Shown here in pieces: positions 6,957-14,711 of a DNA stretch of 43,958 nucleotides; position 1 is the first letter of the stretch, and every line of letters begins with the position of its first letter. Below the pieces are notes generated by a model, which made no database searches, had not been told where the DNA came from, and worked only from the letters and a program-made list of their open reading frames with translations. Both the position numbers and the translations under genes were made by a program. Source of the stretch: Saprospiraceae bacterium UBA2329 (GTDB lineage: Bacteria; Bacteroidota; Bacteroidia; Chitinophagales; Saprospiraceae). The stretch spans positions 73,573-117,530 of the forward strand of contig DDUV01000074.1 in NCBI GenBank assembly GCA_002344975.1. Reading direction: 5' to 3'.

Positions 6957-8876
6957 ATGGCAAAAGCATTATTTTCAAAAAATCTGCCGCAGACAGGTAT
7001 GGCTATCGTCCACATTTTCACGGGTTGGTTCATGTTCTTATTTGCGGTCTTTTTTATCAATGGCGCCGGGAAATGGAGCATGGATAATTGGCTTAGGAAT
7101 GTGTTCTTCAGCGCTAAAGCCGGCGCTGCCTTCAATGGTCTGATGATGCTGCTTTGCCTGAGTTCCTGCGGGCTTAACAAATCGCCCCACCCTACTACCG
7201 AACAGACCGCGAGCAAAGAAACTGAGATGCCTAAACAATCCATTGTTCAAAAACTAAAAGAATTGGAGCACTTGCCGGTGGCCGAGCGCATAGCCCTGTA
7301 CAGGCAGTTGAAAACGGAAAGCCCCGACGCATACGATTTTGCCAATGAGGATGAACTCACCATGTACGGCTACATGATGTTGTGGAACAACAATGTGAAG
7401 GATGCCATCGAAATATTCAAACTGATTGCGCAGGAGTTTCCGCATTCTGCCAACGCCTACGATAGTTTGGGGGAAGGCTATCTGAATGCAGGCGACACCG
7501 TGCGCTCGCTGGCCAACTACGAAAAGTCGCTGGCCATGAACCCCGACAATTTTAATGCCGAAGACCAGATTGAACGCATCAAATACCCGGATAAGCCCAT
7601 TGAAACTCCCGCCGACAAGTTTGCTAAAGTGTTTTCGGCTGCCGAATACCGCGCAGACTTAGATCAACTGGGGGCCACTTTACTGAAAGTTCACCCCAAT
7701 GCGCTCAAATTCATTTCGGAACAGGATTTTCGCAACTTGATAGAGCGGAAAAAAGCGCTGATAACCGATAATACAACTTATGCAGCGTTTGCCTGGCATT
7801 GCAGCGAGATCATTGCAAGCGTTTATTGCTCGCATACCGAGATGGGCAGGTTTAATATTGAGAATGAAATGTTGCCGGAACACCTGAAGTTTCCGCTGCT
7901 TATCCGCTTGGTAGACAAGCAGTTGTACGTTATTGACCCGTTGAACAATGCGGACAAAGTCCATATCAAAGACGAGATATTGAGCATCAATGGAGTAGCT
8001 TTGGAACAATTGATCGCTGATATTTACCCGCATATTACAGCGCAGGGTTATATACAAACCACCAAACGGCATGTGTTTAATATGTGGTCCAATATCCTCA
8101 TTCCTTACGCGCTCGGCTTTCCAAACACCTATACGATTGTACTCAAGGGGCAGGCCGCACCCATCACATTGAAAAAGGCAGCCGGCGGTATCCGTCTGCG
8201 AAGAAATCCCATTTTTTATTGCCCGGACGGCTTGTGTCTTGAATTTTTAGACGATCAAAAAACCGCCGTCATGAGCATTACCTCGTTCAATTATTACCCG
8301 TTTAACGACTTGGATGTTTTTGTGGCATTTGTGGACAGCAGCATGGCCAAAATCAAGCGCAAGGGCGTCAAAAATCTGATTATTGACGTTCGTTGGAACG
8401 GCGGCGGCTCTCAGCAGTCGAGCATCCACCTGTTGCGGTATTTGGCCTCAAAGCCCTTTTTGTATTATTCCAAAGCCGAGTTTGCCGGAAAAACAGGCAA
8501 AATAGATGGGGAAGAGGTTTTTGAACCTTACACAGACAGATACAAAGGCAAGGTCTATTTTATGATGGATGGCTTGGGCAATTCTACCACCGGGCATTTT
8601 ATGTCTCTGGCCAAGGTGCTTAACCTCGGCACGATTGTCGGTGAAGAATTAGGTTCCAATCAGTTTTGCTCGGCCGGACAAACGGTCTGCAGGCTCAAGT
8701 ACACCAAACTGCAATATTATGTAGCCAATAACACCCATGTGTCATCCGCCACTTCATTGCCCGATGAAAGGGGGATTCTGCCCGATCATTACATTTCGCA
8801 GAGCATAGATGACTATTTAAATGGCATTGACCGGGTAAAAGATTTCACGATTCAATTGACGAAACAACAAAAGTGA
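6957..8876 (+). CDS. TPR-containing S41-family peptidase, probable lipoprotein
   Basis: A protein of up to 639 aa. A hydrophobic N-terminus ends in a lipobox-like L-C-L-S-S-C (Cys71), so it is probably lipid-anchored; the true start may be ATG 7080, which would shorten the signal region. TPR-like helices lie at about 105-205 (A-Y-D-S-L-G-E-G-Y-L-N-A-G-D pattern). The C-terminal half is an S41 (tail-specific/tricorn-like) peptidase with a probable PDZ-like segment, a conserved I-D-V-R-W-N-G-G-G-S strand (about 476-485) and G-N-S-T-T-G with candidate nucleophile Ser543. The CtpA-type Lys region reads G-E-E-L-G-S, so the catalytic arrangement is closer to the S41B type. It is more AT-rich than its neighbours and is flanked by Uma2-related sequence on both sides, which suggests insertion into a Uma2 tandem array. 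Confidence 0.78.
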   Translation: MAKALFSKNLPQTGMAIVHIFTGWFMFLFAVFFINGAGKWSMDNWLRNVFFSAKAGAAFNGLMMLLCLSSCGLNKSPHPTTEQTASKETEMPKQSIVQKLKELEHLPVAERIALYRQLKTESPDAYDFANEDELTMYGYMMLWNNNVKDAIEIFKLIAQEFPHSANAYDSLGEGYLNAGDTVRSLANYEKSLAMNPDNFNAEDQIERIKYPDKPIETPADKFAKVFSAAEYRADLDQLGATLLKVHPNALKFISEQDFRNLIERKKALITDNTTYAAFAWHCSEIIASVYCSHTEMGRFNIENEMLPEHLKFPLLIRLVDKQLYVIDPLNNADKVHIKDEILSINGVALEQLIADIYPHITAQGYIQTTKRHVFNMWSNILIPYALGFPNTYTIVLKGQAAPITLKKAAGGIRLRRNPIFYCPDGLCLEFLDDQKTAVMSITSFNYYPFNDLDVFVAFVDSSMAKIKRKGVKNLIIDVRWNGGGSQQSSIHLLRYLASKPFLYYSKAEFAGKTGKIDGEEVFEPYTDRYKGKVYFMMDGLGNSTTGHFMSLAKVLNLGTIVGEELGSNQFCSAGQTVCRLKYTKLQYYVANNTHVSSATSLPDERGILPDHYISQSIDDYLNGIDRVKDFTIQLTKQQK

Positions 8877-8975
8877 AACGATGGCTTACCTTGGTTTTTG
8901 TGGCAGATGCGGCTTTTTTCATTGCGCTGTATTCAATTAGTAGCAGGGCAAAGCAAATTCGCTTCTGTTGCTGTT

Positions 8976-9146
8976 TATTCCCCAAACAGCATACCCGAAC
9001 ATTGGATTGCCAACCTCGAAGCGCAAGAGCTGGAAGTCTTCTGGTTGCCTGTGGGCGGTGCCTATCAGCACAACGAGGTATGGCGCGCCGGAGATGTGGT
9101 GCGGGCGCAGTATCTTGATCTGGTAGTACAGGACATATTACCATAA
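8976..9146 (+). pseudogene. Truncated duplicate of the Uma2 gene 3' end
   Basis: Encodes the last ~56 residues of a Uma2 protein (from S-I-P-E-H-W-I-A-N to D-I-L-P, then TAA), with no upstream catalytic domain in frame. The core (about 9014-9118) matches the intact Uma2 gene near 6716-6820 with roughly five mismatches in about 105 bases, so the copy is recent. The sequence upstream (8873-8975) is unrelated to Uma2 in any frame. The fragment lies directly after the S41 peptidase gene. Confidence 0.85.
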
Positions 9147-9232
9147 AGCAGTATATCTATGTCTGCCGTCATTACCCCCAATATGGCAATCTTCCTGAAA
9201 TCTACTTTCTTTTTGTTTGTTCTTCCGCCTTG

Positions 9233-9949
9233 TCAGTTCCACTGCAATTGAAGCGCCACTTTAACAAAATTGCTTCCGGTAAGAGATATATTTTGTACCC
9301 TGCAAATATTTTCTCCATGAAGAGAAATGACGTTTGTTTCCCCCATTAACTCTGCCGGTTCAGGGTTGTCAATATCCCAAAATTGAATCTTGATCCTCGT
9401 AGCCCCCAGAAAAGAAACGGGAGAATTGGAACTCCAAAAAACAGGAGGCATGTTAACATTTGTTACCGCGTTACCTGTTATTACGGTTACATTCCGATCT
9501 ACGTCTATGATCCGCATTTCAATATCCGGGCAGCAGCTTAGCCGATCCCACGGTTCCCCTGATGGCTTAAATCTTGGATAATCCTGTAGTGTCAACGACA
9601 GAAGGCCGGGAGTGGCATTGCACCCTATGGTCACAAATGCGGTTTTTTCGCTCACACCGCCGGCGCTCTCAGCGATGAGGCTGACCTGATACGTTCCGGG
9701 ATTCAGGTAGCGGTGTTGTACGTTGCCAAAAGCAGTGTCTAAAGGGCTGCCCTCACCGAAACGCCATAGATATTTGGCATCACCTTCTGTGCTGGAGGTA
9801 TTGGTAAACCTGACGGTGCAGGGAGCGCCACAATTATCATTGATGATGATAAAATCAGCAATGGGGCGCGGCGTTTCTTGTTGACAAGAGGTCATCATGC
9901 CTAAGATGCCGATAAAAAAAGCTATTTGAAGAAGCTTATGCAGTTTCAT
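9233..9949 (-). CDS. PKD-domain outer-membrane lipoprotein, last gene of the phospho-signalling operon
   Basis: A 238-aa lipoprotein with a signal peptide ending M-M-T-S-C (lipidated Cys22). The following Q-Q carries no inner-membrane retention signal, so outer-membrane placement is likely. One PKD domain (about 28-108) has the operon's C-x-[AE]-P-C signature (C40-G-A-P-C44), W-R-F-G-E-G in place of the classical W-x-F-G-D-G, and a final P-G-T-Y-Q-V-S-L strand. The C-terminal half (110-238) is beta-rich, contains a Cys-Cys pair (S-C-C-P-D) and matches no family I recognise. It lies 23 bases after the barrel gene, so the two are co-transcribed. A role as a surface or periplasmic partner of the other PKD proteins is inference. 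Confidence 0.82.
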   Translation of the reverse strand: MKLHKLLQIAFFIGILGMMTSCQQETPRPIADFIIINDNCGAPCTVRFTNTSSTEGDAKYLWRFGEGSPLDTAFGNVQHRYLNPGTYQVSLIAESAGGVSEKTAFVTIGCNATPGLLSLTLQDYPRFKPSGEPWDRLSCCPDIEMRIIDVDRNVTVITGNAVTNVNMPPVFWSSNSPVSFLGATRIKIQFWDIDNPEPAELMGETNVISLHGENICRVQNISLTGSNFVKVALQLQWN

Positions 9950-9972
9950 CTCAATTAAGTTTTTTCATTTTT

Positions 9973-11835
9973 TCAAAACCAATGCCTGTATCCAATTCCT
10001 ACATGGAATGCCTGAATACGGGATTGCGTTATCACCAATGGCTGGGAATTGTCTCCCAAAGAATGACTTTGAACTCCGGTAGCGAAATTGGAATAAAAAA
10101 AACTGCCGGAAAGAGAGATAAGGTTAGGGCGTTGGCCATCTTCTTCTCCCCAACGAACCCCCATTTGTATTTTTCCTGACCAATACGAAGACGCTCCATT
10201 TTCAGGCAAACCATACACCAACCGGGTTTGCCAGCGCTGTCCGTCATCTTTTGTGTAATAAACGGAAGTGGAGTTTTCCCAGGGGGCAATGATTTGCCCA
10301 TAAGCCGGTTCTAAGGAAAGATAAAAAGTACTTTCCACTGGTATCGGTTCAATAGATATGGATGCCCCATAATAAGCCTTCCGGTATCCGGTGCTCTCAA
10401 TAAACTTTTCTTGCAGCGATTGACCGGTTTGGAGTTCGTAATCCTCCAATTGAAAAAACAATGCCGTCGTATTGTAATCATTGTGAACATAGCCGCCCTG
10501 AAGCCGCAGGCTCATGAATTTCAATACATTTAGCCCAATGGCCATTTCTCCTCCGTAGCCAAAGTTGGCCATGCCTGCCTCCGGGTTCCAGTCGCCCCTC
10601 CAGGATGGGAAAATATTTACATCCTGATAGAGTCCGATGGGAAGACTTATATAAGGTTGAAGTTCGAATGAAAATATTTTTTTATCCTTTATTTTTACAG
10701 TCTCAGAAGCTGTATCAGTTTCTCCATTGCCATTATCTATTTCCAACCTGATCTGATATTCTCCTCCGCTTGTAATTTTGTGAGTAAAAATTTTGTTGGC
10801 CCCCAAGCCCGCAGGACGATTATTTATATACCACTTTATCTTGGCGTGTGGGGTATTGATATTGCTGGATTCGTTTGTTATCGTAATCTTACAAGGTGCG
10901 GGGCACCCCTTTTTTTCAATTCTAAATGCAGCAACAGGCTTTTGAGCTAGAGTGATATAAGAATTTGCACTGTCGTTAGGCGGAGCCGGTTGCACATATT
11001 GCCCGACACTTTCCTTAAGAGAAGCCTTATTTATCTGAATGGTTTGTGTAGTAGAGGTGTTTCTCTGCCCGTCGGAATTGACGACTTCTAAGGTCATAGT
11101 GTACGATCCCTCTTTTAATAATGTATCGGAAAACATTATCTTAGTTCCTAATTCTACTCCATTCCAAAAGTATTTAGTTGAACTATTCACATTTGTTGAT
11201 TCGCTTTTGAAATCAACACGACAAGGCTCAGTACACTCGGCCGCGCCCGTTTGAGTGTTTCTGCATTTGTATGTAAACTTGGCAATAGGCGGTGGGTTCA
11301 CTTTCTGGTACCCTTTGAGCAAGTGACTCTTTCTTTGCAGTCCATCTTTGATATGCCGGGCCAGCATGTTTTCAATATCCGGCCATCGGATGCCCAGTTT
11401 GGCCAAATACTCACCGGTTTTTTCGTCGGCTGCCGCTTCTTCCGTTCCCTCTGCTCTTGCGTGATGCAGATCGGTATGCGCTATGGCGTGCAAAAAAAGG
11501 TATAAAGTCAACACGCGTGCCGTGTCGCGTCCTTTAATGGCCGTGTAGGCATCATAAGGGTGGTAATCAATCCGGTAGATTGTTGCGTCCGGCACTTTTT
11601 TGATGCTGAAATACCTTTGTGAGTGAGAAATAAACTTGCGGTTGACTACTGATGGAAGAGAATCCCTCACAAAAGCACGTATGTCGTTTTCAGCATTACT
11701 CAATTTGCCTGCGCCTGGCTTGGGTAGATTTAAAATAGTTTGTTCTTGTCCCAAAGGGCAAGCCACCGGCTGGTATTCTTGAGCAAAAATGAACTGCGGA
11801 ATTGCGATGATAAAAAATACAATGTAAATGCGCAT
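9973..11835 (-). CDS. Outer-membrane barrel protein with inactivated metallopeptidase-like domain and two PKD domains
   Basis: 620 aa with a signal peptide (MRIYIVFFIIAIPQFIFAQ). Residues ~45-160 resemble the HExxH...ExxADxxxG zinc-peptidase domain found in Bacteroidota envelope proteins, but the site reads H116-A-I-A-H120, with Ala in place of the catalytic Glu; the third-ligand segment E133-A-A-A-D137 followed by T-G-E-Y-L-A-K-L-G is kept. Two PKD domains follow (about 183-270 and 298-383), carrying C201-T-E-P-C205 and C311-P-A-P-C315. Residues ~388-620 alternate polar and apolar residues and end in G-I-G-Y-R-H-W-F, as expected of an outer-membrane beta-barrel with a C-terminal Phe. Predicted topology: PKD and pseudo-peptidase in the periplasm, barrel in the outer membrane. 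Function unknown; sensor or scaffold is the best guess. Confidence 0.78.
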   Translation of the reverse strand: MRIYIVFFIIAIPQFIFAQEYQPVACPLGQEQTILNLPKPGAGKLSNAENDIRAFVRDSLPSVVNRKFISHSQRYFSIKKVPDATIYRIDYHPYDAYTAIKGRDTARVLTLYLFLHAIAHTDLHHARAEGTEEAAADEKTGEYLAKLGIRWPDIENMLARHIKDGLQRKSHLLKGYQKVNPPPIAKFTYKCRNTQTGAAECTEPCRVDFKSESTNVNSSTKYFWNGVELGTKIMFSDTLLKEGSYTMTLEVVNSDGQRNTSTTQTIQINKASLKESVGQYVQPAPPNDSANSYITLAQKPVAAFRIEKKGCPAPCKITITNESSNINTPHAKIKWYINNRPAGLGANKIFTHKITSGGEYQIRLEIDNGNGETDTASETVKIKDKKIFSFELQPYISLPIGLYQDVNIFPSWRGDWNPEAGMANFGYGGEMAIGLNVLKFMSLRLQGGYVHNDYNTTALFFQLEDYELQTGQSLQEKFIESTGYRKAYYGASISIEPIPVESTFYLSLEPAYGQIIAPWENSTSVYYTKDDGQRWQTRLVYGLPENGASSYWSGKIQMGVRWGEEDGQRPNLISLSGSFFYSNFATGVQSHSLGDNSQPLVITQSRIQAFHVGIGYRHWF

Positions 11836-11861
11836 GCTTGCAACTTTAGAAGGGATATAGG

Positions 11862-11885
11862 CGGGAGGCCATTGACGACCTCCCG
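11862..11885 (-). promoter_or_regulatory. Intercistronic GC-rich hairpin
   Basis: A 7-bp GC-rich stem (11862-11868 with 11879-11885, 10-nt loop) lies in the 67-base gap between the FHA-protease and barrel genes. No T-tract follows on the minus strand, so it is more likely an RNA-processing or stability element than a terminator. Confidence 0.4.
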
Positions 11886-11903
11886 AACTTTGATATCTAT
11901 GCC

Positions 11904-13460
11904 TTAGTTATTGACAGGGGGCAATTGCTCCATGAGCTTCCTCAAGTGCCCGACTTTGATGGCAAAGGAGGTGGTGCCAGACTGTTGATTGGGAGCATCA
12001 GGGCGCATCGCCCGATTGATGCCTATCAATTTACCGGTTTGTAAATCGTAAACAGGGGATCCGCTCGCCCCGCCCGCATTCGTATAATCTGCCATAAAAT
12101 CACGACCGTTATCTTCTAACTTATTGATCTGGCCACTACTGCGGTACTTACTCACATCGTAATAAATTTCGCCACCCTCAAAATTTATGATTTTGTTCGC
12201 TGGATAGCCGATGTATCGTACTTGTGTGTTAGGCTTAATATCGTCATCATTGCCGATGCAGTCAAATGGTAAGTAGCTAAACTGCTTATTCAGATCAGAG
12301 TCCGCTAGCCTTATTATAGCTAAGTCATTTAACTGATCTTCAAGATGAATGGTAACTTCGTAAAATTGGCCGGCGGGCAAGTTTTCGTAATTCGTAAATG
12401 TTCTGGAATATACCCGATTGCCGTCCTTCACAACAACTATCTTCTGAGTCTCATAGGTGATATCCTCATATTTGATTTTGTACCCAATTGAATTTGCGTA
12501 TTTGATGATCGCTTCCATTGCCTTGCGATACTTCAGCAAAAGTTCATCTGCCAATGCTTTTTCCGATTCAGCATAACTGGCAACCACATGGTAATTGGTC
12601 GTGAAGTACCCATCTTCCCTTACACCAAAAGCTGTGCCTGTACTGGTGAAAGGTTTTAAGTTTTCCTTGGATAACGAAGGTTGTTGTTGGGGGTCACTGC
12701 CAAAATAAATCACGTCGTTTCCAAATAAAAGCTTGGCTATGCTATACCTAATCACCAGAACAGAATGTTTTTCAAATTCCTCCTCTTTAGAACAAACGAC
12801 TGTAGTGGTATCTGGGGTTTGGTCAGGAAGTGGGGCTGTTTTATCCGAGTTAAAATTTTTCCATAGAACAAACACAATTGCCAGCACCGCCAGCACGCCG
12901 GCTACAGGTACCAATAGTTTTCGATGGCTCGTTGGTTTGGGTATCTGACTCCAGTTCAACTCGTAGCGACCGGCAAAGATGATGCGGTCTTTACCGTGCT
13001 TCACAGGGATTTCGGTAAAACGCTGCACCGGGGCGCCATTGAGCGTAGTGCCGTTCACGGATTTGTCATAAAGAGTTACGACGCCGTTTTTGTCAACCCG
13101 GATCATGGCATGAGTGCGGCTGATCTGCTTCTCCTCGTATCGGATGTCGTTGGATGCATCCCGACCGATGTGCCTGGTGGCAAAAGTAGAAGAAGTGGCC
13201 GGCGGCACCTGTGGCACGCGGCTCCAATCGAGGGCCACGTTTTTCGGAAAGATGATCGTATCACCCCGCCGGACCTCGCACTGTGCATTGTGTATCTCTT
13301 TACCGTTCACAATGGTACCGTTGCTGCTGTAGTCTTCGTAGGTGATGCGGCCGCCTTCAAAAAGGACTAATTCCCCGTGTTTGTCACTGATGTGATCGCC
13401 CTGAAGAACGATGTGGCTGGGAGTGGTACGGCCGCTGCCGATGGTAATGATGGTCTTCAT
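11904..13460 (-). CDS. FHA-FHA-transmembrane-trypsin-like protease
   Basis: A 518-aa protein that appears to join a cytosolic phosphothreonine reader to a periplasmic protease. FHA domain 1 covers about 1-78 (H-I-S-D-K-H-G-E-L, Y-S-S-N-G-T) and FHA domain 2 about 90-172 (I-G-R at 98-100, S114, H117, N136-G137). One transmembrane helix follows (about 182-200) with no cleavable signal, giving N-in/C-out topology. The C-terminal trypsin-like (S1-type) domain has an intact triad: H291 in T-N-Y-H-V-V-A, D379 in L-N-D-L-A-I-I, S467 in G-G-A-S-G-S-P-V. A charged insertion (about 300-365) separates His from Asp. It sits 34 bases after the PP2C gene. The FHA domains would be read-outs of the operon kinase; cleavage targets are unknown. 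Confidence 0.88.
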   Translation of the reverse strand: MKTIITIGSGRTTPSHIVLQGDHISDKHGELVLFEGGRITYEDYSSNGTIVNGKEIHNAQCEVRRGDTIIFPKNVALDWSRVPQVPPATSSTFATRHIGRDASNDIRYEEKQISRTHAMIRVDKNGVVTLYDKSVNGTTLNGAPVQRFTEIPVKHGKDRIIFAGRYELNWSQIPKPTSHRKLLVPVAGVLAVLAIVFVLWKNFNSDKTAPLPDQTPDTTTVVCSKEEEFEKHSVLVIRYSIAKLLFGNDVIYFGSDPQQQPSLSKENLKPFTSTGTAFGVREDGYFTTNYHVVASYAESEKALADELLLKYRKAMEAIIKYANSIGYKIKYEDITYETQKIVVVKDGNRVYSRTFTNYENLPAGQFYEVTIHLEDQLNDLAIIRLADSDLNKQFSYLPFDCIGNDDDIKPNTQVRYIGYPANKIINFEGGEIYYDVSKYRSSGQINKLEDNGRDFMADYTNAGGASGSPVYDLQTGKLIGINRAMRPDAPNQQSGTTSFAIKVGHLRKLMEQLPPVNN

Positions 13461-13494
13461 AAGAGGAGATTTTTTTCGTTTTGTATTGAAATTG

Positions 13495-14679
13495 TTAATG
13501 AGTTTGCTGTGTCGAATCCGGTTCCGGGAGCTTCAGCGGCACATCCGGCGCCTTATCCTGATCGTTCTGTGGAACAACCGGCTTCTTATGCTCTGTAGAG
13601 TCTTCAGCCTGCGATTTTGTGAAGGGCAAACGCGGTTTTTTTTCTGATTTTTTTAACACAGGCTCATCGGGCGTACTTACAGGCTGTGTATTTTGACTCC
13701 GGTAATATTCCAGCGAGTCTCTCAATATTCTCACATCCGACATGGCTTTTTCCAGACTATCCTGAAGCGATTCATCCGCAGTGGGGCTGGAGGGTGTTTG
13801 CTGTACAGGTGAATTGTCTTTACTGGTAAACAATTCGGGAAAAGCCACGCGAACGCCCCCCAGGCTAAGAGTAAAACCGGCCAGCAAAATACCCAGCCAC
13901 AATAAGTAGCTGTTGCGAGAAACGGTCTTTAAGCGAGAGGAGTCTGATGTATGCAGGGCAATGGCCGAGAGGTTGTCGTGGCCGCCTCCGTCATTATTGG
14001 CCGCGTTATCTAAGGAATGGAGCAGCCAGGGCACCATACTTTGCGCATTGGGTTCAGAGGTGATCAAACGAATCAACTCCTGTTCGCTGCGCAAATTCCA
14101 AACGCCGTCTGAACACAAGAAAAACAGATCGCCCTTGCGATAGCTCAATTCCATGATATCGGGCTGATCGAAACGGTCGGGAATAAGTCCTTTGGTGAGC
14201 TTGTTGGAGTCTGGGTGTATTCTCGCCTCCTCTTCGGTCATCACTCCGGCTTGCACATGCTGGAATGCCTTAGAGTGGTCGGTGGTGCGAAACAGAATAC
14301 GCCCTTTTCTGATTTGATAAACCCGGCTGTCGCCGAGATGGGCAACACAGGCTGTTTCGGGAGTCAACAACAACAAGGCAACGGTGGTGCCCAACCTGAT
14401 TTCATTGTCAATGGACTGCTGCAAAATGGCGTCATAAGCCTTTTCAATGGCATCGCGCATCAGTTGCGCCGGGCTGCTGAACTGGTAGTTGGCCTGGCAA
14501 TGGGCCGAAATCCGATTCAGCGCCAATACGGAGGCCATTTTGCCATCATCGAGGCCGCCCATTCCATCGCACACGGCAGCGAGCACCCATCCGTTGGGAA
14601 GCGTCTCAGTGAGGATGCTGTCCTGATTTTGGTCTCTGCCGCCTTGCAGGCTAGCCTGACCCATAGACTGTATTTTCAT
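13495..14679 (-). CDS. Membrane-anchored PP2C-family Ser/Thr phosphatase
   Basis: 394 aa. The N-terminal cytosolic PP2C/PPM domain (about 1-245) has the metal-binding and signature motifs R-D-Q-N-Q-D-S (15-21), C-D-G-M-G-G (37-42, D38), G-D-S-R-V-Y (116-121, D117), C-S-D-G-V-W (189-194, D191) and H-D-N-L-S (234-238, D235), so it should be an active Mn/Mg-dependent phosphatase. A single membrane helix (about 257-280) is followed by a 110-residue, Pro/Ser/Lys-rich, probably disordered periplasmic tail with a short coiled-coil-like stretch (about 303-328). It sits between the kinase (32-base gap) and the FHA-protease (34-base gap), and presumably reverses the kinase's phosphorylations. Confidence 0.92.
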   Translation of the reverse strand: MKIQSMGQASLQGGRDQNQDSILTETLPNGWVLAAVCDGMGGLDDGKMASVLALNRISAHCQANYQFSSPAQLMRDAIEKAYDAILQQSIDNEIRLGTTVALLLLTPETACVAHLGDSRVYQIRKGRILFRTTDHSKAFQHVQAGVMTEEEARIHPDSNKLTKGLIPDRFDQPDIMELSYRKGDLFFLCSDGVWNLRSEQELIRLITSEPNAQSMVPWLLHSLDNAANNDGGGHDNLSAIALHTSDSSRLKTVSRNSYLLWLGILLAGFTLSLGGVRVAFPELFTSKDNSPVQQTPSSPTADESLQDSLEKAMSDVRILRDSLEYYRSQNTQPVSTPDEPVLKKSEKKPRLPFTKSQAEDSTEHKKPVVPQNDQDKAPDVPLKLPEPDSTQQTH

Positions 14680-14711
14680 ATAAGTTTTGTCTTTGAGAAA
14701 AGAGGAAATGA

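Noticed and set aside
8873..9118. Short open frame starting GTG at the end of the S41 peptidase gene
   Set aside because: Its later part is the Uma2 fragment read in the wrong frame; only the first codons look signal-like, which is not enough for a gene.
9973..11835. Active zinc metallopeptidase
   Set aside because: The HExxH catalytic Glu is Ala (HAIAH), so hydrolysis is not expected.
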